Position numbers and translations under genes: made by a program
Shown here: positions 9,739 to 18,912 of the stretch, piece after piece
How positions within the stretch are numbered: the first letter of the stretch is position 1
How the letters are laid out: each line of letters starts with the position of its first letter
Assembly (NCBI GenBank): GCA_003132205.1
Contig: PKWY01000044.1
Span: 5,536-69,535, forward strand
Length of the DNA stretch: 64,000 bases
Origin: Acidimicrobiaceae bacterium
GTDB lineage: Bacteria; Actinomycetota; Acidimicrobiia; Acidimicrobiales; RAAP-2
Direction: 5' to 3'
The notes under the pieces: model-generated
The model's input: only the letters and a program-made list of their open reading frames with translations
Told to the model about the DNA's origin: nothing
Databases searched by the model: none

Positions 9739-10536
9739 ATGGCCACATTGACTGATTCATCACCCCGTTTCGTGGTCGACGCCCTGCGCGGCGAGCGCCA
9801 GACCCGTCCTCCCGTCGATACGACAAGCGCACCCGGACTTCGCTCGGTGCTCGAGGACGGGATCTTCGAGGTTCTCGGCGCCGAGAAGCCGGACTCGCCT
9901 CTCGTCATCCGCTCCTCGTCGCTGCGTCAACTCGCCCAAAGCACCGACATCTCCCTCTCGCCCCACGGCAGGGTTCGCGGAATACTCGTCAATCAGGTTC
10001 TTCGGCTTCTGAGCGTGGGCACGTCGGTCAACAGCCCCTTCGACGACGCGCTTCAGGCGTGGCGCCTCGAGTCCGGAGCCGGCGAACTGCTCGGATACGT
10101 GGACCAGCTCGGTAGCGACGAGCGGGCGCGGCTCGAGACTGACGTGACCGCCCACTCGATAACGCTGATCCGTTCGCTCGGTCCGGTGCCTAGCCGGTGG
10201 CTTCCGCGCAGCGCCGTGCGCGCGACCCAGCAGCTTTGCGCTGGGGCTGTCCTGCTGCGCGACGTAATCGACCTCATGGTCGGCACCACCGCCAACGACG
10301 TCGCGAGCGTGGCGCTCTTTGACGTCACGACCTCGCCGCTCGGAGAAGGAAACGAACGCACGATGCGCTATCACGCGCTCGTCGAGACCCTTCGCACGTC
10401 GATCGTGCCGCTTCGCACGTCGACGTTCTCGACGGCGACGGGAGAGATGTGGTCGCTCGACGTCGACACCGAACTCCTGATGCGCAGCGCCGAGGAGGTT
10501 CTGGCGGCCATTGCGAATCAATGGAGGAAGCCGTGA
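9739..10536 (+). CDS. conserved-looking hypothetical protein (possible degenerate PD-(D/E)XK fold)
   Basis: 265 aa, high-GC coding bias, overlaps next gene by GTGA. Confidence 0.6.
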   Translation: MATLTDSSPRFVVDALRGERQTRPPVDTTSAPGLRSVLEDGIFEVLGAEKPDSPLVIRSSSLRQLAQSTDISLSPHGRVRGILVNQVLRLLSVGTSVNSPFDDALQAWRLESGAGELLGYVDQLGSDERARLETDVTAHSITLIRSLGPVPSRWLPRSAVRATQQLCAGAVLLRDVIDLMVGTTANDVASVALFDVTTSPLGEGNERTMRYHALVETLRTSIVPLRTSTFSTATGEMWSLDVDTELLMRSAEEVLAAIANQWRKP

Positions 10537-11339
10537 GCACCCTCATCCACCGACGGCTCACCCGCAACGAACTCAACGCGCTGATCGACTCCGCGCCGAC
10601 GACCCCGGTGAGCTTGAGCGATGATCACCGGCGCTCGCTCAGCGCCCGTTTCCGCGCCGTGCCGGGAACCGACCACCGCCGCCTGGACGCCTGGACCGTC
10701 GAGCAGGCCGGGAGGGCCCAGAGGGGGTTTCGCTGGTCGCCAACGACCGCGCGACGAGTTCTCGGAAGTGGTGCCCTTCGACGGATCGCCTCTGCTCCAG
10801 CGTTGTCGATCGGCGAGGCCGTCAGTGACGAGATCACCGATCAGCTGCTTCGAGCGGCGTCGGGCTACGCCCGGGGAGGATCGCTCGGCTACTGGCTCGC
10901 GAACGCGTCGGTGCCCGAGCTCGGACTGATCACCGCCGAAGCGCTCAACTGGGCCACCCAGGTCACCGAAATCGCGGAGGGCCTCGAGAATGACTGGCGG
11001 ATCGCCCCGAGCGACGCCTTTTACGACGTGGCGACGGCGAGGACGACGCTTCGGGGACGACGCGACCTCGTGGTTGCCTCCGACGAGCACCGCGTCATCA
11101 TCCGTGTCCGTGCGGGAACTCCCGGCAAAAGCGCTGGTCCAGGCCTGCGCAGTGACCTCACTATCGAAACGCTGGCCCACCCCGGCGGCCTCGCGCCCGC
11201 CAGGTTCATCGGCGTGTGGCCCGAAGCGGGGGTAGTCCTCAGCGTGGACGCCACAATGGCCGATCTTCGAAGAGGAGCGCGTGATTTGGTGCGAACCGCG
11301 GTCGCACAGCAACGAATCCGTGCTTTAATAGCGGCTTAG
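10533..11339 (+). CDS. hypothetical protein, translationally coupled to upstream gene
   Basis: GTG start within stop codon of upstream gene; 268 aa. Confidence 0.6.
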   Translation: MSTLIHRRLTRNELNALIDSAPTTPVSLSDDHRRSLSARFRAVPGTDHRRLDAWTVEQAGRAQRGFRWSPTTARRVLGSGALRRIASAPALSIGEAVSDEITDQLLRAASGYARGGSLGYWLANASVPELGLITAEALNWATQVTEIAEGLENDWRIAPSDAFYDVATARTTLRGRRDLVVASDEHRVIIRVRAGTPGKSAGPGLRSDLTIETLAHPGGLAPARFIGVWPEAGVVLSVDATMADLRRGARDLVRTAVAQQRIRALIAA

Positions 11340-11378
11340 GATTTAGCCACCGGCCGCGCCTACTAGCGTGGTTCAGTC

Positions 11379-13196
11379 ATGACACTACGTACTTCCCTTC
11401 GAAATATCGCTATCATCGCGCACGTTGACCATGGAAAAACCACCCTGGTTGACAAGATGCTGCGTCAAACCGGCTCATTCACCGCCCACGAGGAGATGAC
11501 CGACCGGGTCATGGACTCGGGCGACCTCGAGCGCGAAAAAGGCATCACCATCCTCGCGAAGAACACCGCCGTGAAGTGGAATGACCTCACGATCAACATC
11601 ATCGACACGCCTGGTCACGCTGACTTTGGCGGGGAAGTCGAACGCGGCCTCTCGATGGTCGACGCCGTGATCCTGCTCGTCGACGCCGCCGAGGGTCCCC
11701 TTCCCCAGACGCGTTTCGTCTTGCGCAAGACCCTCGAGAAGCGCCTGCCCGTCGTGCTGGTCATCAACAAGGTCGACCGTCCCGACGCGAGGATCGCCGA
11801 GGTCGTCGAGGAGGTGGAGAACCTGTTTCTCGACCTCGACGCCGACGAGCACCAGATCTCCTTCCCGATCCTCTACGCGAGCGCACGTCAGGGCTGGGCC
11901 TCGAAGAACCCCGAAGACACCGGCGGTGACCTGACGCCCCTCTTCCAGACCATCGCGGACTTCGTACCCGCTCCCGAGTACGAGGAGGGCCACGGCCTCC
12001 AGGCGCTCGTCTGCAACCTCGACGCGTCGCCCTACCTCGGACGACTCGCCCTGTGCCGCGTGATCAACGGAACCCTCGAGCGCGGACAGCGCGTCGCGTG
12101 GTGCCGCATCGACGGGACCATCGAGCACGCCAAGATCACCGAACTCTTCATCACCGAGGCGCTCGAGCGCATCCCGGCCCAGAGCGCGGGTCCCGGCGAC
12201 ATCGTCGCCGTGGCCGGCTTTGAGGACATCTTCATCGGCGAGACCCTGGCCGACCCCGAGAACCCGATCGCCCTCGAGCCGCTGCATGTCGACGAGCCGA
12301 GCTTGTCGATGACCATCGGCATCAACACCTCGCCCCTCGCCGGAACCGAAGGCAGGCTCCTTACCGCGCGCATGGTGAAGGACCGCCTCGACAAGGAGCT
12401 CGTCGGTAACGTGTCGCTTCGCGTTCTGCCGACCGAGCGTCCCGACGCCTGGGAGGTCCAGGGCCGTGGCGAACTCCAGCTGGCGATCCTCATCGAGACC
12501 ATGCGCCGCGAAGGGTTCGAGCTCACCGTCGGAAAGCCCCAGGTCGTCACGAAGATGGTCGACGGCAAGCTGCACGAGCCGCTCGAGCACGTCACGATCG
12601 ACGTCCACGAGGAGTTCGTGGGCGCGGTGACGACGCTGCTCGCAACCCGCAAGGGCAGCATGATCGACATGGTCAACCACGGCACCGGCTGGGTTCGACT
12701 CGAATGGCGCATTCCCGCCCGGGGACTGGTCGGAATCCGCACCGAGTTCATGACCGAGACCCGCGGTGGCGGCATGATGCACACCAATTTCGACGGCTAC
12801 GCCCCTTGGTACGGCGACATCCGCCTGCGCCAGAACGGCGTGCTCGTCTCGGACCGCCGTGGCGACACAACGGCGAACGCCCTCATCGACCTCGAGAGCC
12901 GCGGGACGTTGTTCGTCGGTCCGGGCACCGAGGTGTACGAAGGCATGATCGTGGGCGAGAACTCGCGTTCCGAAGAGATGAACGTGAACCCCACGAAGGA
13001 AAAGAAGCTCACGAACATGCGCGCCTCGGGCAGCGACCACACCGAGCGGATCACGCCGGCGACGATCCTGTCCTTGGAGCAGGCCCTCGAGTTCATCGCC
13101 GACGACGAAGCCGTCGAGGTCACCCCCAAGTCGGTTCGACTCCGCAAGGTCATCCTCGACCAGCCCTCGCGCGCACGCGCGCGCAAGAAGGGTTAA
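11379..13196 (+). CDS. typA: ribosome-associated GTPase TypA/BipA
   Basis: NIAIIAHVDHGKTTLVDKMLRQTG, DTPGHADFGGEVER, NKVDRPDAR; full length 605 aa. Confidence 0.97.
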   Translation: MTLRTSLRNIAIIAHVDHGKTTLVDKMLRQTGSFTAHEEMTDRVMDSGDLEREKGITILAKNTAVKWNDLTINIIDTPGHADFGGEVERGLSMVDAVILLVDAAEGPLPQTRFVLRKTLEKRLPVVLVINKVDRPDARIAEVVEEVENLFLDLDADEHQISFPILYASARQGWASKNPEDTGGDLTPLFQTIADFVPAPEYEEGHGLQALVCNLDASPYLGRLALCRVINGTLERGQRVAWCRIDGTIEHAKITELFITEALERIPAQSAGPGDIVAVAGFEDIFIGETLADPENPIALEPLHVDEPSLSMTIGINTSPLAGTEGRLLTARMVKDRLDKELVGNVSLRVLPTERPDAWEVQGRGELQLAILIETMRREGFELTVGKPQVVTKMVDGKLHEPLEHVTIDVHEEFVGAVTTLLATRKGSMIDMVNHGTGWVRLEWRIPARGLVGIRTEFMTETRGGGMMHTNFDGYAPWYGDIRLRQNGVLVSDRRGDTTANALIDLESRGTLFVGPGTEVYEGMIVGENSRSEEMNVNPTKEKKLTNMRASGSDHTERITPATILSLEQALEFIADDEAVEVTPKSVRLRKVILDQPSRARARKKG

Positions 13197-13221
13197 GGGC
13201 CTTTCAACTAGAATCGTCTAC

Positions 13222-13309
13222 GGAGGGATGACAGAGCGGACGAATGTACCGGTCTTGAAAACCGGCGTGGGCTTGCCCACCGTGGGTTCAAATCCCACTC
13301 CCTCCGCCA
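13222..13309 (+). tRNA. tRNA-Ser(TGA)
   Basis: acceptor GGAGGGA/TCCCTCC, anticodon loop CTTGAAA, long variable arm, TTCAAATCC T-loop, encoded CCA. Confidence 0.93.
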
Positions 13310-13335
13310 TAGTGAATTTGCCGTGAAGCGAGATG

Positions 13336-13371
13336 TTAAGGACCGGTGTCGCAACCGACACCGGTCCTTAA
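13336..13371 (+). terminator. perfect 16-bp hairpin downstream of tRNA-Ser
   Basis: TTAAGGACCGGTGTCG-caac-CGACACCGGTCCTTAA. Confidence 0.65.
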
Positions 13372-13498
13372 CTTTCCACTCGTACTGTGACACTGTGCCA
13401 ACGATGCTCTCCCCCGCGGCGTTGGCCCGTCACCTGCAGCCCGAGAGCCCCGTCCTCGTTCGATCAACGTACGCGGACGACACCGAGGGGCGCCCGGC

Positions 13499-15196
13499 GT
13501 GAAGGCACCAGCGACCGTCGAGGAGCTGTTCGCCCTCTACGAGGCGAAGGGGCACTTGCACTACGGCGAGCTCGTGACGGGATTGGAGCACGGCCTGCAG
13601 TGCGCGGCCCTCGCCCGAGCGCAGGGCGCCACCGACGCGCTGATCGCCGCGGCGCTCTTTCACGACGTTGGCTGGCTGGTGACCGACGTGGGGGGCGACG
13701 AAGGATTCGCACCCATCGATGACGATCACGCGGCACTCGGCGCCCGCGTCCTTTCGCCGATTTTCGGTCCCGCGGTCGCCCAGCCGGTCGCATTGCACGT
13801 CACGGCGAAGCGATGGCGATGCACCATTGACCCGGACTACTTCGACGAGCTTTCGCCGGCGTCGCAAGAGACGTTCATAGTCCAGGGCGGGTCCTTGAAC
13901 CACGACGAGCGCATGCATTTCGAATCACACCCCGGCTTCGAGGCGGCCTTGGCGCTTCGTTCCTGGGACGACACCGCCAAGACCCTCGAGCTCGAGACGG
14001 GCGTTCTTCGCGACTACGAGGCCCTCGTACGAGGATTGGCCACCTGGTCGGCACCGCCCCCTCGAGACCTGGCGTTCCCGGCGCTCTGGCTGCGCGACAA
14101 CTGCCCGTGCGATTGTTGCCGCGACCCGCGAAGTAGCCAAAAGCTCTTCCAGATCACCGAGTTGCCCGAAGGGCTCTCCCTCGCGGACGTCCAAGTGACC
14201 GGCGATCAGGTCGTCGTGAGGTTCTCTCCGGACGATCACCGCTCGGTGTTCTCGCGCGCTTGGCTCGCGGCGCAGTCCCCGGGTGGGCGCGGCGACGGCC
14301 GCACCGAGCAGGACAAGCAGCTCTGGCGCGCCGGTGACCTGGACCCGGACGCGCAGCGCTCCGATTGGCCGACGTACTGCAACGATGACAACGAGCGTCT
14401 CCGCATCCTTCGCGGGATCGAGCGCCTCGGATTCGCGGTCATCCACAACACGCCGACCGTCGATGGAACGGTGTTGGAGGTCGTGAGAACGTTCGGGTTC
14501 GTGCGGGCAACGAACTACGGCGAACTGTTTGAGGTGCGCGTGGAAGCGAACCCGAACAATCTGGCCTTTACCGGACTGGCCATTTCCCCGCACACGGATA
14601 ACCCGTACCGAGATCCCGTGCCGACAATGCAGTTGCTCCACTGCCTGTCAAGCAACGTCGACGGTGGTGAGTCGGGTCTCGTCGATGGTTTTCTGGCGTC
14701 CGCGATCTTGCGCGACGAGTGTCCGAAGTACTTCGACGTGCTGGCGAGCACGCCAGTGACGTTCGCCTGGAGTGACGAGCACAACTACCTGCGCGCGCAG
14801 CGCCCCATCATCGAAGTTGACCCGCTCGGTCGCATACGCGGCGTGCGCTTTAACAACCGATCGATGCAGGCGTTACGGCTCGACTTTGACAACGTGGCTG
14901 AGTACTACGACGCCTACCGGTACTTCGCTGACATCATTGCTCGACCTGACCTTCTACTGACGTTTCGCCTCGAGCCGGGCGACTGTCTGATCTTTGACAA
15001 CACTCGGCTCCTCCACGCCCGTACGGCGTTCGTAGAGTCGAGTGCGGGCAGGCGCCATTTGCAGGGTTGCTACACCGATCTGGATGGACTAGCGAGCGCT
15101 ATCGCTGTTCTTGATCGCGTCAACTCAGTCCGTAACCGCTCAAATATCTCCATGGCCCGAGAGGTCGATCATCACCAAAGAACCAACCGCATTTAG
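13499..15196 (+). CDS. fusion protein: PhnZ/TmpB-like HD-domain oxygenase + PhnY*/TmpA-like (gamma-butyrobetaine hydroxylase-type) 2-oxoglutarate dioxygenase
   Basis: N-term YGELVTGLEHGLQCA, ALFHDVGW, DDHAALGARVL, LHVTAKRW, RSWDDTAK match PhnZ-type HD signature; C-term ALWLRDNCPCDCC (GBBH N-domain), SPHTDNPYRD (HxD), LLHART and RRHLQG. Confidence 0.82.
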   Translation: MKAPATVEELFALYEAKGHLHYGELVTGLEHGLQCAALARAQGATDALIAAALFHDVGWLVTDVGGDEGFAPIDDDHAALGARVLSPIFGPAVAQPVALHVTAKRWRCTIDPDYFDELSPASQETFIVQGGSLNHDERMHFESHPGFEAALALRSWDDTAKTLELETGVLRDYEALVRGLATWSAPPPRDLAFPALWLRDNCPCDCCRDPRSSQKLFQITELPEGLSLADVQVTGDQVVVRFSPDDHRSVFSRAWLAAQSPGGRGDGRTEQDKQLWRAGDLDPDAQRSDWPTYCNDDNERLRILRGIERLGFAVIHNTPTVDGTVLEVVRTFGFVRATNYGELFEVRVEANPNNLAFTGLAISPHTDNPYRDPVPTMQLLHCLSSNVDGGESGLVDGFLASAILRDECPKYFDVLASTPVTFAWSDEHNYLRAQRPIIEVDPLGRIRGVRFNNRSMQALRLDFDNVAEYYDAYRYFADIIARPDLLLTFRLEPGDCLIFDNTRLLHARTAFVESSAGRRHLQGCYTDLDGLASAIAVLDRVNSVRNRSNISMAREVDHHQRTNRI

Positions 15197-15390
15197 TTCC
15201 TGATCAAATCGAGTTTCAGTCGACCGGCGCGTCGAGAATGTCCGAACTTCCGGAGAACCGCGACGCGTTTGTGAAACGGCGCACGAGACGTTGCACCCGT
15301 CGCGCCCCTCGATCGACAAGGTTTCTCGGACCACGAACCGTCGTCAACTTACCGCTGCGAACCTAGACTGAAGGGGCGCTGAACAAAGAC

Positions 15391-16884
15391 GTGTCCCCAA
15401 GTTTCGCTTCGCGGGTCAACGGCGCGATTGAGGACAGCATGAATAGAGAAGTCGGCACTCCGTGGCTCATTCAAGGCGGAATGGGAATCGCAATCTCTGG
15501 CTGGCCGCTGGCGCGGGCTGTTTCGAGCGCGGGTCAGCTCGGCGTCGTATCGGGCACCGCCATCGACAACGTCTTCATCCGACGGCTTCAGGACCAAGGG
15601 GTGGACGAGTCTTTGCGAGCGGCCCTGGACCGGTTCCCCTTGCCGACTGTCGTCAGCGAGGTCGTTGAACGATTCGCCTCCTCACGACGAGAAGAATCCG
15701 AACCGTATCAGACAATCCAGATGTTGACGCATCGGAATGTGCAGCGATCGATCGACCTGCTGGTTCTCGCCGCCTTCGTCGAAGTCTCAATGGCGAAGCA
15801 AGGACACGACGGCGTCGTTGGGATCAACCTGCTGACCAAGGTGCAGATACCAACTGTGCCGACGCTGTTCGGAGCGATCCTCGCAGGGGTGGACTATGTC
15901 CTCATGGGCGCGGGAGTTCCCACCCATATTCCCGGACTGCTCGAGCAGCTCGCTCTCGGACAGCGGATCAGCCTTCCACTCGATATCGCTGGGAGTGTCG
16001 AACCGAGTCAGATCCCGATGCTCGAATTTGACCCATCGCCCTACCTCCCCTCGAACAGCCTTCGACGGCCGAAGTTCCTCGGCATCGTTTCATCCCACGT
16101 GCTCGCAACGGCACTCGCGAAGCGCAGCAATGGTCCGGTGGATGGCTTCGTTGTCGAGCGCCCCAACGCCGGAGGGCACAATGCACCCCCGAGGGGCAAG
16201 TTTACACTGGACAGCGACGGCAACCCGGAATACGGGGAGCGCGATCGCGTCGACTTCGATGCCCTGGGGGCCTTGGGAGCGCCGTTCTGGATCGGCGGAG
16301 GAATCACGTCGGCCCGAGATGTCCAGCACGCGTTCGATGTCGGGGCGGCCGGAGTCCAAGTCGGCACCCTCTTTGCGTACTGTCGAGAGTCAGGAATGGA
16401 AACCTCTCTGCGTCAACGCGTCCTCGCCTCAATCGTCCATGATTCAGTGAAGGTCTCTACTTCAGTCCGGGCCTCCTCCACGGGATACCCGTTCAAGGTC
16501 GCATCAATTGAAGGAACGATGGCGGAGACCTCGGTCCAAGAGGCCAGAGAGCGCATTTGCGATCTGGGCTACCTCAGGGAACCATTCGTCAAGTCAAACG
16601 GAGCAGTCGGATATCGCTGTCCCGGAGAGCCGGTGGAGATGTATCTCAGGAAAGGTGGCCAGATAGAAGAGACCACCGGACGAGATTGCCTCTGCAATGG
16701 GCTGATGGCGACGTGCGGGTTGGGGCAACTTCGCGAGGATGGTGTCAAAGAGCCACCGATCGTGACGAGCGGCGACTGCATCAACGAGATTCGCACCCTT
16801 CTGGTCGAAAGGGCAGACTACAGCGCCTTGGACGTCATTGCCCATTTGGCAGGAGCGAAGGTAGAGTTGGTCGCAGCCGACTGA
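15391..16884 (+). CDS. nitronate monooxygenase / 2-nitropropane dioxygenase family with Cys-rich C-terminal extension
   Basis: QGGMGIAISGWPLARAVSSAGQLGVVSG; WIGGGITSARDVQHAFDVGAAGVQVGTLFA; C-term YRCPGEP...RDCLCNGLMATCGLGQ. Confidence 0.82.
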   Translation: MSPSFASRVNGAIEDSMNREVGTPWLIQGGMGIAISGWPLARAVSSAGQLGVVSGTAIDNVFIRRLQDQGVDESLRAALDRFPLPTVVSEVVERFASSRREESEPYQTIQMLTHRNVQRSIDLLVLAAFVEVSMAKQGHDGVVGINLLTKVQIPTVPTLFGAILAGVDYVLMGAGVPTHIPGLLEQLALGQRISLPLDIAGSVEPSQIPMLEFDPSPYLPSNSLRRPKFLGIVSSHVLATALAKRSNGPVDGFVVERPNAGGHNAPPRGKFTLDSDGNPEYGERDRVDFDALGALGAPFWIGGGITSARDVQHAFDVGAAGVQVGTLFAYCRESGMETSLRQRVLASIVHDSVKVSTSVRASSTGYPFKVASIEGTMAETSVQEARERICDLGYLREPFVKSNGAVGYRCPGEPVEMYLRKGGQIEETTGRDCLCNGLMATCGLGQLREDGVKEPPIVTSGDCINEIRTLLVERADYSALDVIAHLAGAKVELVAAD

Positions 16885-17279
16885 TCGGATGATTGCTCCG
16901 CCCATTTCAGAGCACGGAATTCCTCGCTGCAACTTCGAGGCAGGGATACAAGAGATGTGACGCACGTGAATCTTGCGAAATGGTCTTGGGCCCCTCCAAG
17001 AGGCCAACGAGGAGAGTGAGTGAAATCCCTGCACGCACTTCTTGGCATGCAGATTCATTGAACACAACCACATTCGCCCCTCATCCAAGTACTCGGTGCC
17101 GCGTTCGCACGAGTGACAGGGATTGCAACGGTGAGACGCGACGTCGGGAGCGTGTCCGCGATCGACGTCGGGCATGAACGGCCGAATCGGTGACCGAAGC
17201 CAGGAGTACGATCAGAACCAGCGAGTCCAAACGATGAACGTGCGAATTCGCATCGAGCACAAGCACAACGGAGCACCCA

Positions 17280-17666
17280 ATGGATAACGAGCCCGCTGAG
17301 ATCATTCATCCGAAGTTCCGAATGTGGCTCCGGCCTGACGGCATCGTTCAACTCGTCTGGGTCACGGCAGCGGTGATGAGCCTCGAGGACGCGCTTGCGG
17401 CCACTGAAGCGATGACCAGACTCACTGGTGGACGACGATGCCCCCTGCTGGTGGACGCACACGATGCCGGACCGCAGGACCGGCTGGCGCGCGCAGAATT
17501 CGTCCACCGGGGAGATCTCGTATCGGCCGTCGGCGTGATTGTGGCCACTCCACTCAGCCGGTTGACGGGTAACTTCTTCATTGTCGTAAGTAAACCGATG
17601 CCGCCGACACGGCTCTTCGACGATGAGTCCTCCGCGATCGCCTGGCTCGGGGAGTTCCCCGCGTGA
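17280..17666 (+). CDS. STAS/SpoIIAA-like small protein
   Basis: 128 aa; alternating beta/alpha pattern; overlaps the GGDEF gene start by GTGA. Confidence 0.55.
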   Translation: MDNEPAEIIHPKFRMWLRPDGIVQLVWVTAAVMSLEDALAATEAMTRLTGGRRCPLLVDAHDAGPQDRLARAEFVHRGDLVSAVGVIVATPLSRLTGNFFIVVSKPMPPTRLFDDESSAIAWLGEFPA

Positions 17667-18586
17667 CCACGGCATCCGGACCGCCAGACGTAGCTTCTTC
17701 ACGAATCGCGGACGAGCCAAGCCCAGTTGCCCCCGAACCGGCACCGACCCAAGACGACATTCAAATCCACGATGCTGAGCGATTGGAGGACATCACCAGC
17801 ACAATCCAGGAGTTCTCATCTCTGCGCTTCGACGCTCGCGCCCACGTCAGTTCCCGGGGGGACATCATTGATGCCGTCGCAGCCGGCGTGAACTTCCTTG
17901 GCGAGGAACTTCAAGCGTCGTACAGCGAGATTGAGCGCAAGGTCGCGGACCGAACCGCCGAACTCGGCATCATCGCGGAGCAGCTCGCCCTTCGAGTGCT
18001 GCATGACGAGCTGACCGGGCTGCCAAACCGCACGCTGTTCTGGGACCGCTTGTCTCATCGGATCAGCCTCGCCGACCGACACAGAACGGGTTTTGCCGTA
18101 ATTCTCGTCGATCTCGACAAGTTCAAAGAGATCAACGACACCTTGGGCCATGCCGTTGGCGATCGACTGCTCGTCGACGTAGCGTCGCGCATTCGCGGCG
18201 TGCTGCGTGCCGGCGACAGCGCCGCACGAATGGGTGGAGATGAGTTCCTCGTCCTCATTGACGATGCGCCAACGAAGGACGCGGCGTTGACCGTCGCGAA
18301 CCGCCTCAGCGAGGCTCTCGCGGCACCTTACCAACTGGAGACCGTCCGGCGAATCGTTACGGCCAGCATTGGCGTCGCTATGGGACCCGAGGGATTCGAG
18401 AGCGCGGACCAGGTGGTCGCCGCAGCCGACACTGCGATGTACGACGCGAAGCAGCACGGGCGAGGTCTGTGCGTGATCTACGGCGAGAATGGCAGAGATC
18501 GCGAAGCGGTTCTCCAAGTCGAGAATGACGATGGCGCTTCGCATTGGGAGGCCATTCGCGGCGGCGGCAAACTGCCTCCTCTGTGA
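17663..18586 (+). CDS. GGDEF diguanylate cyclase
   Basis: DELTGLPNRTLFWDRL, RMGGDEFLV, RxxD I-site (RAGD) 5 aa upstream. Confidence 0.92.
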   Translation: MTTASGPPDVASSRIADEPSPVAPEPAPTQDDIQIHDAERLEDITSTIQEFSSLRFDARAHVSSRGDIIDAVAAGVNFLGEELQASYSEIERKVADRTAELGIIAEQLALRVLHDELTGLPNRTLFWDRLSHRISLADRHRTGFAVILVDLDKFKEINDTLGHAVGDRLLVDVASRIRGVLRAGDSAARMGGDEFLVLIDDAPTKDAALTVANRLSEALAAPYQLETVRRIVTASIGVAMGPEGFESADQVVAAADTAMYDAKQHGRGLCVIYGENGRDREAVLQVENDDGASHWEAIRGGGKLPPL

Positions 18587-18660
18587 CGCAGGGTGCAGCG
18601 GGTGCTCCACGTAGCGATCCTCTACAAGCCGCAATCCACGATCCAACGACTGAGGAGGGG

Positions 18661-18679
18661 CCGGGACTAATAGTCCCGG
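18661..18679. promoter_or_regulatory. palindrome CCGGGACTA-A-TAGTCCCGG (DosR-box-like)
   Basis: perfect 9+1+9 inverted repeat in the intergenic region. Confidence 0.5.
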
Positions 18680-18912
18680 ACATTGTTGGTGTCGGGGCCC
18701 GGCGTGACCAGTCTGGAATCGCGAACCGATGGTTGCCACCTGGATCATTGGTGTCTTGATGGGCTGGCTCCCATCATGTTCAGCGGGCGAATCGAGAATT
18801 CTCGCCAACGTCAGTTTCTTCACAACTTCCAGTGCCTTCGTCGCGACAGATTGGCACACTGATTGGGCTAGGGTAGCGTCCATTCCACCAGCAACAGGAT
18901 CGGAGGTGCGGT

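Noticed and set aside
11475-13040. 521-aa minus ORF
   Set aside because: Antisense shadow of typA.
17112-17131. GTGACAGGGATTGCAACGG, resembling the end of some CRISPR repeats
   Set aside because: Only one copy; no array or cas genes in the window.
17127-17175. CGACGTCGGG occurring twice close together
   Set aside because: Short GC-rich repeat, only two copies; not distinguishable from chance.
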